A DNA stretch of 12,301 nt from Antrodiella citrinella (GCA_004802725.1 SGPM01000551.1:1-12301), one strand, 5' to 3'; shown: positions 1 through 8,386, counted from the first letter of the stretch. Notes: generated by a model from the sequence alone, not told the origin. Program-made: numbers and translations.

Positions 1-718
1 TTCTTGACAGGATCATCTTGTACTCTTGGAAAGGAGTCGATTGCGCATTTTTCCCACATTTTATCGAATTGTTTCGGTGGGTGGCCAAATTTTGAGGGTC
101 AAATTTCTCGAAAGGGACTTTGAGGCAAATTGGCTCGTGCAAATCAACTCCTTTGGTCCCAAATCGTCCATTTCTGCACTCATAAATACCTCGCCGCGTC
201 TTCGGCGCTCCAGAAAATTCGACTTCAAAATTAGTTGACTTTGATTGTCCGCAACTGTACAGCCTCAATCCACAGACCCTGCGAAGATAGTGCTACAAAT
301 GGTGAAACTTGCACCTTGTTTTCCTTGTCGACTTTTCTGATATACGGCCTTGTAGACTCCAGTGGAGCCACAGTGTGGCAATCGATGGTCACAGTTCCAA
401 ATATGAAGCTTCACTGCCTGAAGCGAGGCTTGACTTTCTCACCCGAGTCGCGCTCTAACCTTCATACTCTCAGGATGTCTTCTCTGGATGCTGAATAGCT
501 GTATCAGTGTTGAAGTGAACGCACCACTGTCAGTCGGATTCCCCGCACAGCTCCGCCGCTTGTGCATTGCAAGGAGACCAACGAACTCGTGACCAGTTTG
601 GAAGTTGACCACGAGTTTGTTTACGTTGAACGGAAGGTGAACCTGGATGCTCCCACCGACATAAGTAGGGTCGAAGGTAGTGTAGGCCTTGCATAACGTC
701 TCAGGACCCCCCAACAAT
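1..718. other. Upstream intergenic region of the P450 gene
   Basis: No intact gene is visible here. There is no clear TATA box close to the P450 start. The P450 ATG at 719 has an A at -3, so the promoter must lie within this stretch. The only hint of coding sequence is on the minus strand between about 231 and 717 (separate entry). The plus-strand open frames at 26-238 and 235-498 lack convincing starts or recognisable protein character. Confidence 0.5.
231..717 (-). other. Possible relic of a minus-strand coding sequence
   Basis: Two adjacent minus-strand open stretches read like protein. The upstream one (about 717 to 443) contains a segment with VHLPFNVNKLVVNFQTG. The downstream one (about 406 to 231) contains VTIDCHTVAP and QGLWIEAVQLRTIKVN, and ends in TAA at 231-233. 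They can be joined in frame only by a short 34-nt GT-AG intron (GTGAGA at 442, acceptor AAG near 409), which is unusually small for a fungus. The upstream stretch has no ATG and runs antisense into the intact P450 gene, so a complete gene cannot fit. I do not recognise the family. It may be a decayed 3' fragment of a gene displaced by the P450, or a chance pair of open frames. Confidence 0.22.
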
Positions 719-2824
719 ATGAACGAGATACTCCTGTGCGCACTTACTGCCTTGTGGGTCTTTGTTGTTGCTAGATGGCGTCGAGGTCAACGTCTTCCTC
801 TACCACCTGGTCCCAGATCACGACCAATTGTTGGCAACCTTCTTGATATGCCGACTGTCCGTCCTTGGGAGAAATATCGTGACTGGTGCCAGACTTACAG
901 TACGTGAATCGAGTCCACTCACGTTTGCATACTGTCGATCTGTGATCTGTGCTACTTCAGACTCGGACATCGTCTATCTTGATCTGCCTATGCAGCCTAC
1001 CTTAGTACTAGGATCCGCCAAAGCTGCGATAGACCTCTTCGACAAGAGGTCTAACTTATGGTCAGATCGGACGCGATCCATTATCCTCGAACTGTGAGTA
1101 CTCTAACATATTTGTGTCTCACCAACAGTCAAAGCTAACCGTCATGCAGAATGACCTGGGATTTCAACATCGCGTTCATGCCGTATAATGCCAAGTGGCG
1201 CGCCCATAGACGAATGTTCCACCAAGAGTTTCATCAAGGTGTCGTTAATAAGTATTGTCCTGTGCAACGTGACTACGCCAGGACATTCTTGTCGTGGATT
1301 CTGAAGTCTCCCGCAGACACACGCAAACATGTTCGACAGTGAGTGTCCTGTTCCGTGAAGTCCGCAGCGAAGTTACCTACGTACCATCGTAGAATGGTTA
1401 CTGCAATCATCTTCTATATTACCTACGGCAAACGTATCACTGGTATGAACGACAAGGCTGTGGCCGTAGCGCAGATCGCTTTCGAGGGCCTCAGCGCGGG
1501 TGCAATCCCAGGTCTGAGTTGGCTCGAGTACTTCCCTCTTGCCAGACATATCCCGAGCTGGGTGCCCGGTACGAGCTCCAAGAAGCTCGCGGAACACTTT
1601 TTGCCCTACGTCGTCGACATGAGGGATAAGCCCTACGAAGAAACCAAAGAAGCTCTCGTATGTGTCACAGTATATCGGACCAGCGAGATATGCTAATAAT
1701 GGTACAGGACAAGGGCACTGCGCCACCGTCGTTGACAGCCTCTTTGATTGAACGAAACCGCGAGAAATACGATGGAACGGATGAAGCGGAGATGTATGAT
1801 GGAATCGCCAGGAATGTTGCTGGGATAGCATACGCAGGTAACGTCTATTGACTGATTTCATCTACACATATTTTGACTATTCCATAGCCGGCGCTGATAC
1901 AGTACGTGACGGCGTATGTGTGCATACGATTATCTCTGACAGTGTGTTCGCAGACCACTGCCTCAAGCGAAGCGTTCCTGTTAGCTATGGCCATGTTCCC
2001 GGACGCGCAGAAGAAAGCGCAAGCAGAGTTAGATCGCGTCGTTGGTCCTAACCGCCTTCCAGAGTTCGAGGACATTGAGAATATGCCTTATATCCGGGCC
2101 ACGGTGATGGAAACGTCGCGATGGCTGCCTGTTGTTCCCTTTGGTGTGCCGCATGCTGTTATTGCTGACGATGTGTACAACGGATATCATATCCCGAAAG
2201 GAACTGCTGCTATTCCGGTACGTAGTCAAGCATTGATATCTTACAGTACTCTTATCTGACGTCTGCTCGCTCCAGAACGTTTGGTGCGTATAGCGAGTGT
2301 GGTGGAATTGTAGGGTAAGGCTCACTTGGTTGCAACCTACAGGGGTATGCTGCACGACCCAGAGGATTATCCAGACCCAGAGAGATTCTTCCCTGATCGA
2401 TTCATTGGAGAGGACGGCCAGATTAATCCCACCGTCAGAGATCCCTCTACAATCGCTTTTGGTTTCGGACGACGGTGGGCACTTCCTATCCATTCACACT
2501 TCCTCATCGTTGATGTCAATCTGCCGTCAGCCTTTGTCTAGGCAAACCGTTTAGCAACAACACTCTGTCCATCTTCATCGCGTCGGTCTTGCATGTCTTT
2601 GACATCGCTGCGGCTGTTGATGCGTCAGGCAAGTCCGAAGAGCTGAGCGCAGAGATGTCGGGCGGTCTCATTGCGTATGTGCATTATTCTTTTATTTTAC
2701 GTCACAGCTCATGCATGTGTTCTCTTGCAGACAAATACGAGACGTCCCGACCGGCCTGAAACCACGTTCCGAGACTGCTGCTGCCTTGATCGCCAAGTTC
2801 GCTACGGAAATAGAGATGACATGA
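719..2824 (+). CDS. Cytochrome P450 monooxygenase (11 exons, 517 aa)
   Basis: Haem-thiolate monooxygenase, expected to sit on the ER membrane and take electrons from cytochrome P450 reductase; the substrate is not predictable. Exons: 719-899, 961-1093, 1150-1338, 1393-1657, 1708-1837, 1888-1901, 1954-2217, 2276-2283, 2343-2474, 2531-2674, 2731-2824. All introns are GT-AG and 50-61 bp. Residues about 2-19 form a membrane anchor, followed by a proline hinge (LPPGPRSRP). The I-helix motif AGADT is at 300-304, the K-helix ExxR (ETSR) at 357-360, PERF at 407-410, and the haem loop FGFGRRLCLG at 434-443 with ligand Cys441. The length is normal and all motifs are present, so it should be functional. 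It resembles fungal P450s often named O-methylsterigmatocystin oxidoreductase-like, but I do not assign a CYP family. Two exons are micro-exons (14 and 8 nt). No other biosynthetic gene is adjacent. Confidence 0.96.
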
Positions 2825-3406
2825 GAGCCAACGACGGCAGGATGGATACGGAATGCTAGAACAAAACGATACGATAGCACGTATAGACATGCTTGAGCAT
2901 GACGCCTCGACGAATACATTCCATCTTCGAATTTGCAATACTTTTTTTTTTTTGTTCAGCCGGATCCCCGTGAATTTGCAATACTTGAATCTAGCGTTTG
3001 GATGATCATACGGGTGACGTCACGCGTACTCTACATTTTGAAGATATGAACAAGATCAGGTCAAGATAAATACAAGATGTCAGTCGTATTGAGTCATCAT
3101 AAGGTTGGTAAGAAAGTACATACTTTGCAAGCAAGGAATATAACATGAAGAGAGAAACTGTCTACCTACTAATACGACGGAGAAAGAAGGAGTTCATCAA
3201 GACCCATTCTGATCTTGACGATGTTTAGCTAATACTACTGAGAAGGGGTGAAGGGAGGGAGAGAGTATCCATAGTGAAAGAAGCACTTGTAGTCGTCACA
3301 GATAATAAGAGAAAGAAGCATAGGGACAACAGAACAGGAATATCGCCATCTACAGAAATATAGGGATCAGAGACAACAGCGATGAGTATAACATGAGAAC
3401 ATACCA
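2825..3406. other. Intergenic gap between convergent genes
   Basis: This stretch lies between the stop codons of the P450 (+) and the 603-aa gene (-), so it should hold both 3' UTRs and polyadenylation sites. It contains a 12-T tract flanked by a 15-bp direct repeat (separate entry) and purine-rich sequence from about 3160 to 3330. The short open frames here (2671-2859 plus, 2692-2938 minus, 3225-3407 minus) show no protein character, and I see no RNA gene. Confidence 0.6.
2929..2986 (-). mobile_element. Very short retro-insertion with poly(A) and 15-bp target duplication
   Basis: The 15-bp sequence GAATTTGCAATACTT occurs at 2929-2943 and again, exactly, at 2972-2986. Between the copies are a run of T continuing the first copy (T tract 2942-2953) and about 18 bp of unrelated sequence. 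Read on the minus strand this is: target copy, ACGGGGATCCGGCTGAAC, an A run, target copy. That is the layout left by target-primed reverse transcription of a severely 5'-truncated LINE, SINE or transcript. The insert is too short to name a family. Confidence 0.5.
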
Positions 3407-5218
3407 CTACACATGTCGAATTCCAGCAACACCAGTGATTGGAACGGTGATCCTCTTCGGTTCAGTGTACGGCACCGACTTCGCACGAGAATGCATAACA
3501 GCAGTCGGCGTCGCCGGCGATGAATGGGGGACCAATGGGAGAGGAGGAAACATAGGATACCCTTGCGCAATCCCAGCTTGCATTCGCGCGTTGGCCTGCA
3601 TCTGCATCTGCCACTGAGCTTGAGCCTGCAGCTGCATCTGGTACTGCATCTGGAAGTACGCGGCCTGAGCCTGGGCCTGAGTGGAAAATGTACTGTTTCC
3701 ATAAGGGGAAGCCGTGGTGCTATATGGTGCAGCAAAGGAGTAGAAGGGTTGCGATGGAGGGAACTGATTGGCGGGAGAAGCATTGAGCGAGAACGCAGTC
3801 GTAGAAGATGGCGAAGAGAAAGACGTGGCGGCGGAGGATGTAGAAGAGGATGTCGTGGTGGGCGCAATGCTGCTGATGCTGCTCTCAGACCGTTTGTGTG
3901 ACTTGGCCTTGCCGGCCCGACGTCCCTTGGTTGTGCCTTCAATCCAACCGTCGTTGTACAGAGGCGAGGCAGAAGCGAGTGCCTCGTTCTCAATAGACGT
4001 GATCCAACCGTCGATATTGGATATCGGATCCACGAACACGTCTACCTCGCGCTCCTCCAATTCAGGGTCCTCGACAGATGACCGTGGAGAGGGCAGCTCA
4101 GCCTTCTTCGGTCGACGAGGGGGGTCTGATGAAGTAGAAGTGGTTGAAGACCTGAGACCGTCAACAATAGAACGTGTCTTTGATATGTGTCGATTGCGAG
4201 CATTGGATGCTTCGGCGAGGAATGCGGGAAGAAGGGAGGCGGAGGGACGCTTAGGCGTTGCAGTACGAGTCGAGTCATTACTGAGCACAGAGGGTGAAGG
4301 AACTTCGATGTAGAATCCTTGCTCGTCCTTCTCTAAGTTCAGTGGGAGGGATCGGGTAGAGGTACGGGCGGATGGAGGGTTGGCAGAAAGTGAGGGGAAG
4401 TGGAACTCATAAGTTGGAGACGTGTAAGGTGACTCGGACGACTCCCGAGATGGCACCTCAGACGAAGGGCCAGTCGCGGGAACGAAGGACAAAGCTGAAG
4501 CATTGAGTGGCTTCGCAGGAGAAGGTGCGACAACAGTCTTATCTGAGTAGGCGTTACCAGCACGATCAACAAAGACCACTTGAGCATACGACTTCCGGTC
4601 AGCGTTGGGGGTGGATGGTGGCGGCTCTGACTCAGCAGAAAGCTCAGAGTCTGTGAGGTCAACGACGTCTGGAGAAGTTGACGTCCGTGAGGGAGTGTCG
4701 AGAACGTCGTCCATATTCCACACTTTCTGGTCAAAGTCCCAATCGTATGAGGTATCGAGGTGTGAACGTCGGAATGCCTCGCCGAAGAGTCCCCGGACCT
4801 GATCATCCCATCGGCTCTGTACTGCTGAGATATCCTCTTCTGTGAGCTCGTCGGTGTAGAGGGGAAGGATTCGGTAACGTGGAGCATGTGAAGTTCGAGG
4901 CACCAGAGAGGTAATGCCAACGTCAGACTCATACCGTCTCATCGCAGCCTCAGCCCCTTTCACACCGACTAGCTCTTCATGAAGCTCCAGGCTCTCCTCC
5001 ACAGCAACAGCATCTTCCACAACCTCTGCCTTTCCACAAGCGTTATGCAAGGTGTTCTGGTAGTGAGGTGGTGATGGATGGTCGGCGTACTTGAACCCAT
5101 CGAGGGACCAAAGGAACTGGCGTCGGTAGGACCAGGGGACATTTTTATAATGAGACCTCCACCATTCCTCCTCAACTTCTTCCCAATCCTCCTGATCCAA
5201 AGTTGACTCGACAGACAT
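3407..5218 (-). CDS. Disordered Ser/Pro-rich protein of unknown function (603 aa)
   Basis: Intronless frame on the minus strand. The start chosen is the first in-frame ATG (5218), although the frame stays open 97 codons further upstream without an ATG. I do not recognise the family. The N-terminus is acidic and Trp-rich (EDWEEVEEEWWRSHY, 10-24), and about 96-170 may be folded. PDVVDLTDSE (183-192) matches a SUMO-interaction motif: hydrophobic VVDL followed by acidic/Ser residues. The middle is Ser/Pro/Thr-rich. DGWI occurs twice, at 403-406 and 423-426. A basic cluster KGRRAGKAKSHKR (431-443) could be a nuclear localisation signal. Residues 514-547 are a Gln/Met/Ala-rich tract with QAQAQ and QMQ repeats, often seen in transcription or RNA-granule proteins. 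A nuclear regulatory role is an inference only. Long open frames in other phases over this gene are shadows caused by its biased composition. Confidence 0.85.
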   Translation of the reverse strand: MSVESTLDQEDWEEVEEEWWRSHYKNVPWSYRRQFLWSLDGFKYADHPSPPHYQNTLHNACGKAEVVEDAVAVEESLELHEELVGVKGAEAAMRRYESDVGITSLVPRTSHAPRYRILPLYTDELTEEDISAVQSRWDDQVRGLFGEAFRRSHLDTSYDWDFDQKVWNMDDVLDTPSRTSTSPDVVDLTDSELSAESEPPPSTPNADRKSYAQVVFVDRAGNAYSDKTVVAPSPAKPLNASALSFVPATGPSSEVPSRESSESPYTSPTYEFHFPSLSANPPSARTSTRSLPLNLEKDEQGFYIEVPSPSVLSNDSTRTATPKRPSASLLPAFLAEASNARNRHISKTRSIVDGLRSSTTSTSSDPPRRPKKAELPSPRSSVEDPELEEREVDVFVDPISNIDGWITSIENEALASASPLYNDGWIEGTTKGRRAGKAKSHKRSESSISSIAPTTTSSSTSSAATSFSSPSSTTAFSLNASPANQFPPSQPFYSFAAPYSTTASPYGNSTFSTQAQAQAAYFQMQYQMQLQAQAQWQMQMQANARMQAGIAQGYPMFPPLPLVPHSSPATPTAVMHSRAKSVPYTEPKRITVPITGVAGIRHV

Positions 5219-5929
5219 CTGTAACGGCGTGCTTTGTTGGGATTCGTAGGTGATAGTGAACGTCTTGTACAAAACTTGACTGGGCCGCTCGACTGCTCGC
5301 ACTAGCGAAAGAGGAGACGTCAGAGTGGCACCTATGCACGGCCGTTCCGCTGGTTCATTTATTGCCGCAAGCTTCGTGCAGAGCAACAAAGAATGAGCGA
5401 GAAAGAATGAGAAAGCAGCGGGTGAGAATCTGAGAACAAAGACTAGAGCAACGCGGTTATCAGAGGGCCCAATCACACAACATGTGTGCGCAAGTAGCAC
5501 AAACCGCACGTTGCAGCTTAGTCACGTTCGTCCTCGAGGATGTCGCCTGTTGCCTCTGTTGTTGTGGAAGATGGTGTCGTCGCTGTCGACTGTAGTGAGC
5601 AGCGTCGTAAACGTCGTCGTTGTCGTCGCCGTTGAAACTCAGGAGCTCGTTGCAACTGCTTTCGCCGCAACCGTCGGAACCGCGCGTTTATAGAGATCAC
5701 GTGCACGCGTTAAGGCGTCTAATTAAACAAGCGGAATCTTTTGAAGTTGTCGAGTACTATAACGGCGCAAGATTAAGATATACATACAACATAGTACAAT
5801 ACAAGCATATCTCATAAAATGCATCTAGCACCCAAGAAGCGCGTCAGAGCGCCTGCTCTGACCCATAGCAAGTTGGCAACCAACCCAGTGCAGCGTAGTC
5901 AAATTGCACATTGCAGCACAACGACGCGA
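5219..5929 (-). promoter_or_regulatory. Leader and promoter region of the 603-aa gene
   Basis: No gene is visible here. On the minus strand there is a pyrimidine-rich stretch at about 5370-5435, typical of fungal transcription start regions, and two short upstream ATG frames (5460-5483 and 5332-5358) precede the main ATG. Further upstream are an imperfect GTC/CGT trinucleotide-rich stretch (about 5575-5635), a TATA-like CTATAAA on the minus strand (5687-5693) and a palindromic CACGTG E-box (5698-5703). The far end carries the 3' flank of the 182-aa gene. The TATA lies about 470 bp from the ATG, so it may not be the element actually used. Confidence 0.4.
5332..5358 (-). other. Candidate upstream ORF in the leader of the 603-aa gene
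   Basis: An ATG at 5358 opens an 8-codon frame (MNQRNGRA) closing with TAG at 5332-5334, about 114 nt before the main ATG and out of frame with it. The main ATG has a weak context (C at -3), so the short frame could lower translation of the main protein. This holds only if transcription starts upstream of 5358. A second mini-frame (5460-5483, 7 codons) is less likely to be transcribed. Confidence 0.3.
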
Positions 5930-6595
5930 TCACTCATCCCAAGATGGGATGGGAAGTCGACGACGGATCCTTGTTGCAGGGATAGGGGAGTCGTAAGAGT
6001 CGAAATCGGAGGATCCTTTGGAGGATCGGGGAGAAGAGCTGTTGGCGCGAGAACTAGACACGCTGTCTGCTCGCTTGATGGCTTTCCTGCGAGATGCCCT
6101 CACAGATTCCATGAAGTCCCTGAAGTCCTGCGCCGAGGATGTGAAATCGTCATCACGCTGCGAGTTGCGGAGATGATCAGCCAAAGCGCGAGCGTACTGT
6201 AGCCAAAAGCTGATCAGGACGGAGAACGCCAGATGACAGAACATGTGGCCACATACCGTGGATTCGTATTGATCCGTCGGGCTGTATCTCTTGCCTGGAA
6301 GGGGAGGGCGACGAACCCGAGGCCGAAGATTGTACCGCTTGGATCCAAGCGGCACGTAGGGATCCTCGGGGGAGACGTCTCCGAAGGCGGTGAGCGTGTA
6401 CTCTTCACCGCCCTCACTGTCATCATCACAACTCTTCGCACGCTTCTTTTGACTAGTCTCCCCGTCTTTCCTCGGTGGGGAATACGTAGGGGGACCTGTC
6501 TGAAGCCAAGCCTGGCGTTTGGGCTGCGTACAAGACATGAGTAAATTTGACCAGGAAGAGCGACATACAACAAGTCTCACAGTGAGATGGGACAT
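5930..6595 (-). CDS. Basic hypothetical protein, 3 exons (182 aa)
   Basis: Minus-strand exons: 6595-6581 (15 nt, MSHLT), 6523-6257 and 6196-5930. The introns are 6524-6580 (GTGAGA...GCAG, 57 bp) and 6197-6256 (GTATGT...ACAG, 60 bp), both phase 0. The start at 6595 is preferred over an in-frame ATG at 6790 because a TATA-like palindrome at 6667-6676 lies about 75 bp upstream of 6595. The protein is charged and mostly disordered. It has a KKRAK basic cluster (31-35), an acidic patch (38-46), YNLRPR (69-74), a possible helix with a second basic cluster RASRRKAIKR (128-137), then a Ser-rich tail. I do not recognise the family. The basic clusters suggest a nuclear protein, but that is inference. 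Both introns are multiples of three with no stop in frame, so retained-intron products would remain translatable. Confidence 0.72.
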   Translation of the reverse strand: MSHLTVRLVVCRSSWSNLLMSCTQPKRQAWLQTGPPTYSPPRKDGETSQKKRAKSCDDDSEGGEEYTLTAFGDVSPEDPYVPLGSKRYNLRPRVRRPPLPGKRYSPTDQYESTVCGHMFCHLAFSVLISFWLQYARALADHLRNSQRDDDFTSSAQDFRDFMESVRASRRKAIKRADSVSSSRANSSSPRSSKGSSDFDSYDSPIPATRIRRRLPIPSWDE

Positions 6596-7152
6596 GGAGG
6601 ACACGGATACAATATGGAGGTATGAACTCGCAAGGAGATGGGGAGGCTGAAGTCTTGTGCATGGTGCCTTATAAGGAGCAGGGTGGCAAAGAGAAAAGCA
6701 ACAAGCAATGGTCAAAGAGGGGCCACAGCGCTTTCCCTTCATACCGTCGGCAGGGAAACCAGCAAGAGGATGTTTTGCCTGTAGTCGCATTGAAACAACG
6801 TGAAGGGGGAGTGCCTTGACCAGCAGGGTACCATCCTGCTGTGATGAGGCTTCTCTTCCGACTCCATTTGTTGTTCAGGCATGAAACACGGCCACTTATT
6901 TTTGTATCGTCTAGATGTTCCAAATTGTCGAAACGATGAACAAGACAGTCTGAGCAATGGGCATGGTGGCAAGAACCAAGAAATTAAAGCATCCTTCAAA
7001 ATCCGGTGCCACCCAAATTGACGCCACTCCGGTTTGTCTCCTTATCGCATCTTATCGCTTTCAAGACAATTAAATAAATGGTGTAGGCGACAGTACCTGT
7101 CGTCAAGAGGAACAATTACATGCTACATATTTACTAGAGAAGAATACCTTTA
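6596..7152. other. Intergenic region upstream of the 182-aa gene
   Basis: This stretch holds the promoter of the 182-aa minus-strand gene and the 3' flank of the 265-aa gene. Apart from the TATA/CArG-like palindrome at 6667-6676 I see only a short direct repeat (CTTATCGC twice near 7042-7059). The open frames crossing 6622-6999 on either strand look non-coding. Confidence 0.5.
6667..6676 (-). promoter_or_regulatory. TATA-like / CArG-box palindrome CCTTATAAGG
   Basis: CCTTATAAGG is a perfect palindrome. It contains a TATA core about 75 bp upstream of the ATG at 6595 and also fits the CArG consensus CC(A/T)6GG bound by MADS-box factors of the SRF/Mcm1 type. The spacing suits a TATA element for the 182-aa gene and supports its start. 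Whether a MADS factor binds cannot be told from sequence. Confidence 0.45.
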
Positions 7153-8008
7153 TCAAGGCCGATGAGAGAAGGTAGGTGTCCTACGTTTCCCGAAAAAACT
7201 CGGAATGCGCCTGCGCGGATAGACCACCTCGTCCTCATCATCTACGACGTGCCGCACACTTTCTACCGTAACCTGCACTTGCTTCTTCACAGAAATCTGC
7301 ATCTGAGACTGTCCTGCTTGTTCCAGCATCCATCTATGTTCGTAGTAATCCAGATCTTCTTCGAACAGCGTCGCATCTGTGATCAGCCTGAGGGTCTTCA
7401 GGGCGCCAGTCAGCGGAGACACTGGTCGTGGCATTGGGCTGGTTGGTCGACCAACAGCGGGAGTGCTAGGGCGCAGGAAGGCAAATCGGGAGTGGTACTT
7501 GGGCTGAGTGGCCCGGATGACAGCGCGCGTGACTGTGTGTGTTGGATGGACGAAGGTCTCGACATGATATATCGAACAAAGCTCGTCCGACAGAAGAGAC
7601 ATCGCAGAGGTGCGGGCGGTGTCCGTTGGTGAGGGTTCGGAGCCGGTACCTTCGCTGTTCCACTGATCGTCTTCAGCGCGCAAACGGTGTTCTAGCTCGA
7701 TGCTGGCGAGAGCCCAGGGAAGCGATGTCCCAAATATGAGAGGCGAGTTGGAGTAATCTGAGCTCAAGAGGGAGTCTGTAGATGCAGGCGCAGCCTCCTT
7801 GTTCGTGTTGTACAGTGGATACGATTTGCGCAGAGGCATTGGTGTATTCGGGGGTACGCGTAGTTCGGTGAGAGCATCCATGGCCATGAACGATGAGGGA
7901 TAAGACGCCTGTCGATCGCAGACAGACATAAGCAACACACATGGTTTCTCAGACCAAGTTACTCACCGTATCTGTGTCAACGTACAAGCGGGGCCTCAGG
8001 TGTTGCAT
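7153..8008 (-). CDS. Hypothetical protein, 2 exons (265 aa)
   Basis: Minus-strand exons: 8008-7967 (MQHLRPRLYVDTDT) and 7908-7153, joined across a 58-bp phase-0 intron (GTGAGT...GACAG). The spliced start is preferred over the in-frame ATG at 7929, which lies inside the intron. A TATATA element lies about 60 bp upstream of 8008. I do not recognise the family. Visible pieces are a Pro-rich early segment (LRVPPNTPMPLRKSYPLY), a hydrophobic/aromatic stretch with SLPWALASIELEHRLRAEDD, a central region around ELCSIYHVETFVHPTHTVTRAVIRATQ that could be a small beta fold, a Pro/Ser linker, an acidic Tyr-rich helix (FEEDLDYYEHRWMLEQ), and a basic tail (YPRRR, GKRRTP). No signal peptide or clear membrane span is seen. 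The gene is divergent from the 78-aa gene, and the two share a 429-bp promoter region. Confidence 0.75.
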
Positions 8009-8066
8009 GGAAAGAGAAATCAGGGTGTCTGAAGCCAGTCAGTGGCACATGAAGAGAGAGCTCGGA

Positions 8067-8075
8067 CATATATAA
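8067..8075 (-). promoter_or_regulatory. TATA box of the 265-aa gene
   Basis: The minus strand reads TTATATATG about 60 bp upstream of the spliced start codon at 8008. This distance suits a fungal TATA element and supports the choice of start. Confidence 0.5.
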
Positions 8076-8386
8076 CGTCCCCAAGGAAAGGAAAGCTAGC
8101 GAGCATCGTGGAGATCTTAACAAGTGTACAATAGACTTCTGGAGCGGATGGTCCATTAGCGAAACGTAGTCCGATAGTCCGACTTCGCGATTGATACGAA
8201 ACAGCCATCAGTGGCCCATTCGTCACAATGGGTTCTTTCAAGGAACAGATCAAAGGGTCATGAATGTGTGCTTTGAAGCATGTGAGATGGCATTGCTTCT
8301 GCCCTTGGAGACAAGTCCGTGATGGCCCGAGCATGACTGGTGAGAAACCAATTGTTAACAACGAAGGGTCCAAAGCGTTGCTTCCA

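Noticed and set aside
1373..1861. 162-codon minus-strand frame over the P450
   Set aside because: Antisense to exons 4-5 of an intact P450 with all motifs; no protein character of its own.
2029..2493. 154-codon minus-strand frame over the P450
   Set aside because: Antisense to exons 7-9 of the P450, crossing its introns; a chance frame.
719..2824. P450 as part of a secondary-metabolite gene cluster
   Set aside because: No synthase, transporter, methyltransferase or pathway regulator is recognisable among the neighbouring genes in this window.
3367..3993. 208-codon minus-strand frame overlapping the 603-aa gene
   Set aside because: It is in another phase of the same strand as the 603-aa gene, is extremely rich in Arg, Leu, Pro and Ser, and lacks any motif; it is a composition shadow.
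3768..4313. 181-codon plus-strand frame
   Set aside because: Antisense shadow of the 603-aa gene; its Glu/Ala/Ser-rich content mirrors the opposite-strand coding sequence.
4339..4932. 197-codon minus-strand frame inside the 603-aa gene
   Set aside because: Phase shadow of the larger frame with low-complexity Ser/Leu/His/Pro content and no recognisable domain.
6596..6790. Start of the 182-aa gene at the in-frame ATG at 6790
   Set aside because: The extra 65 residues look like untranslated sequence, and the likely TATA element at 6667-6676 lies inside them; the ATG at 6595 fits the promoter spacing.
7909..7938. Start of the 265-aa gene at the ATG at 7929 without splicing
   Set aside because: The ATG lies inside a clean GTGAGT...CAG intron, and the spliced upstream exon has its own ATG and a TATA element about 60 bp further up.
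8020..8373. 117-codon minus-strand frame between divergent genes
   Set aside because: It begins at a TTG, covers the TATA element of the 265-aa gene, and has no recognisable features.
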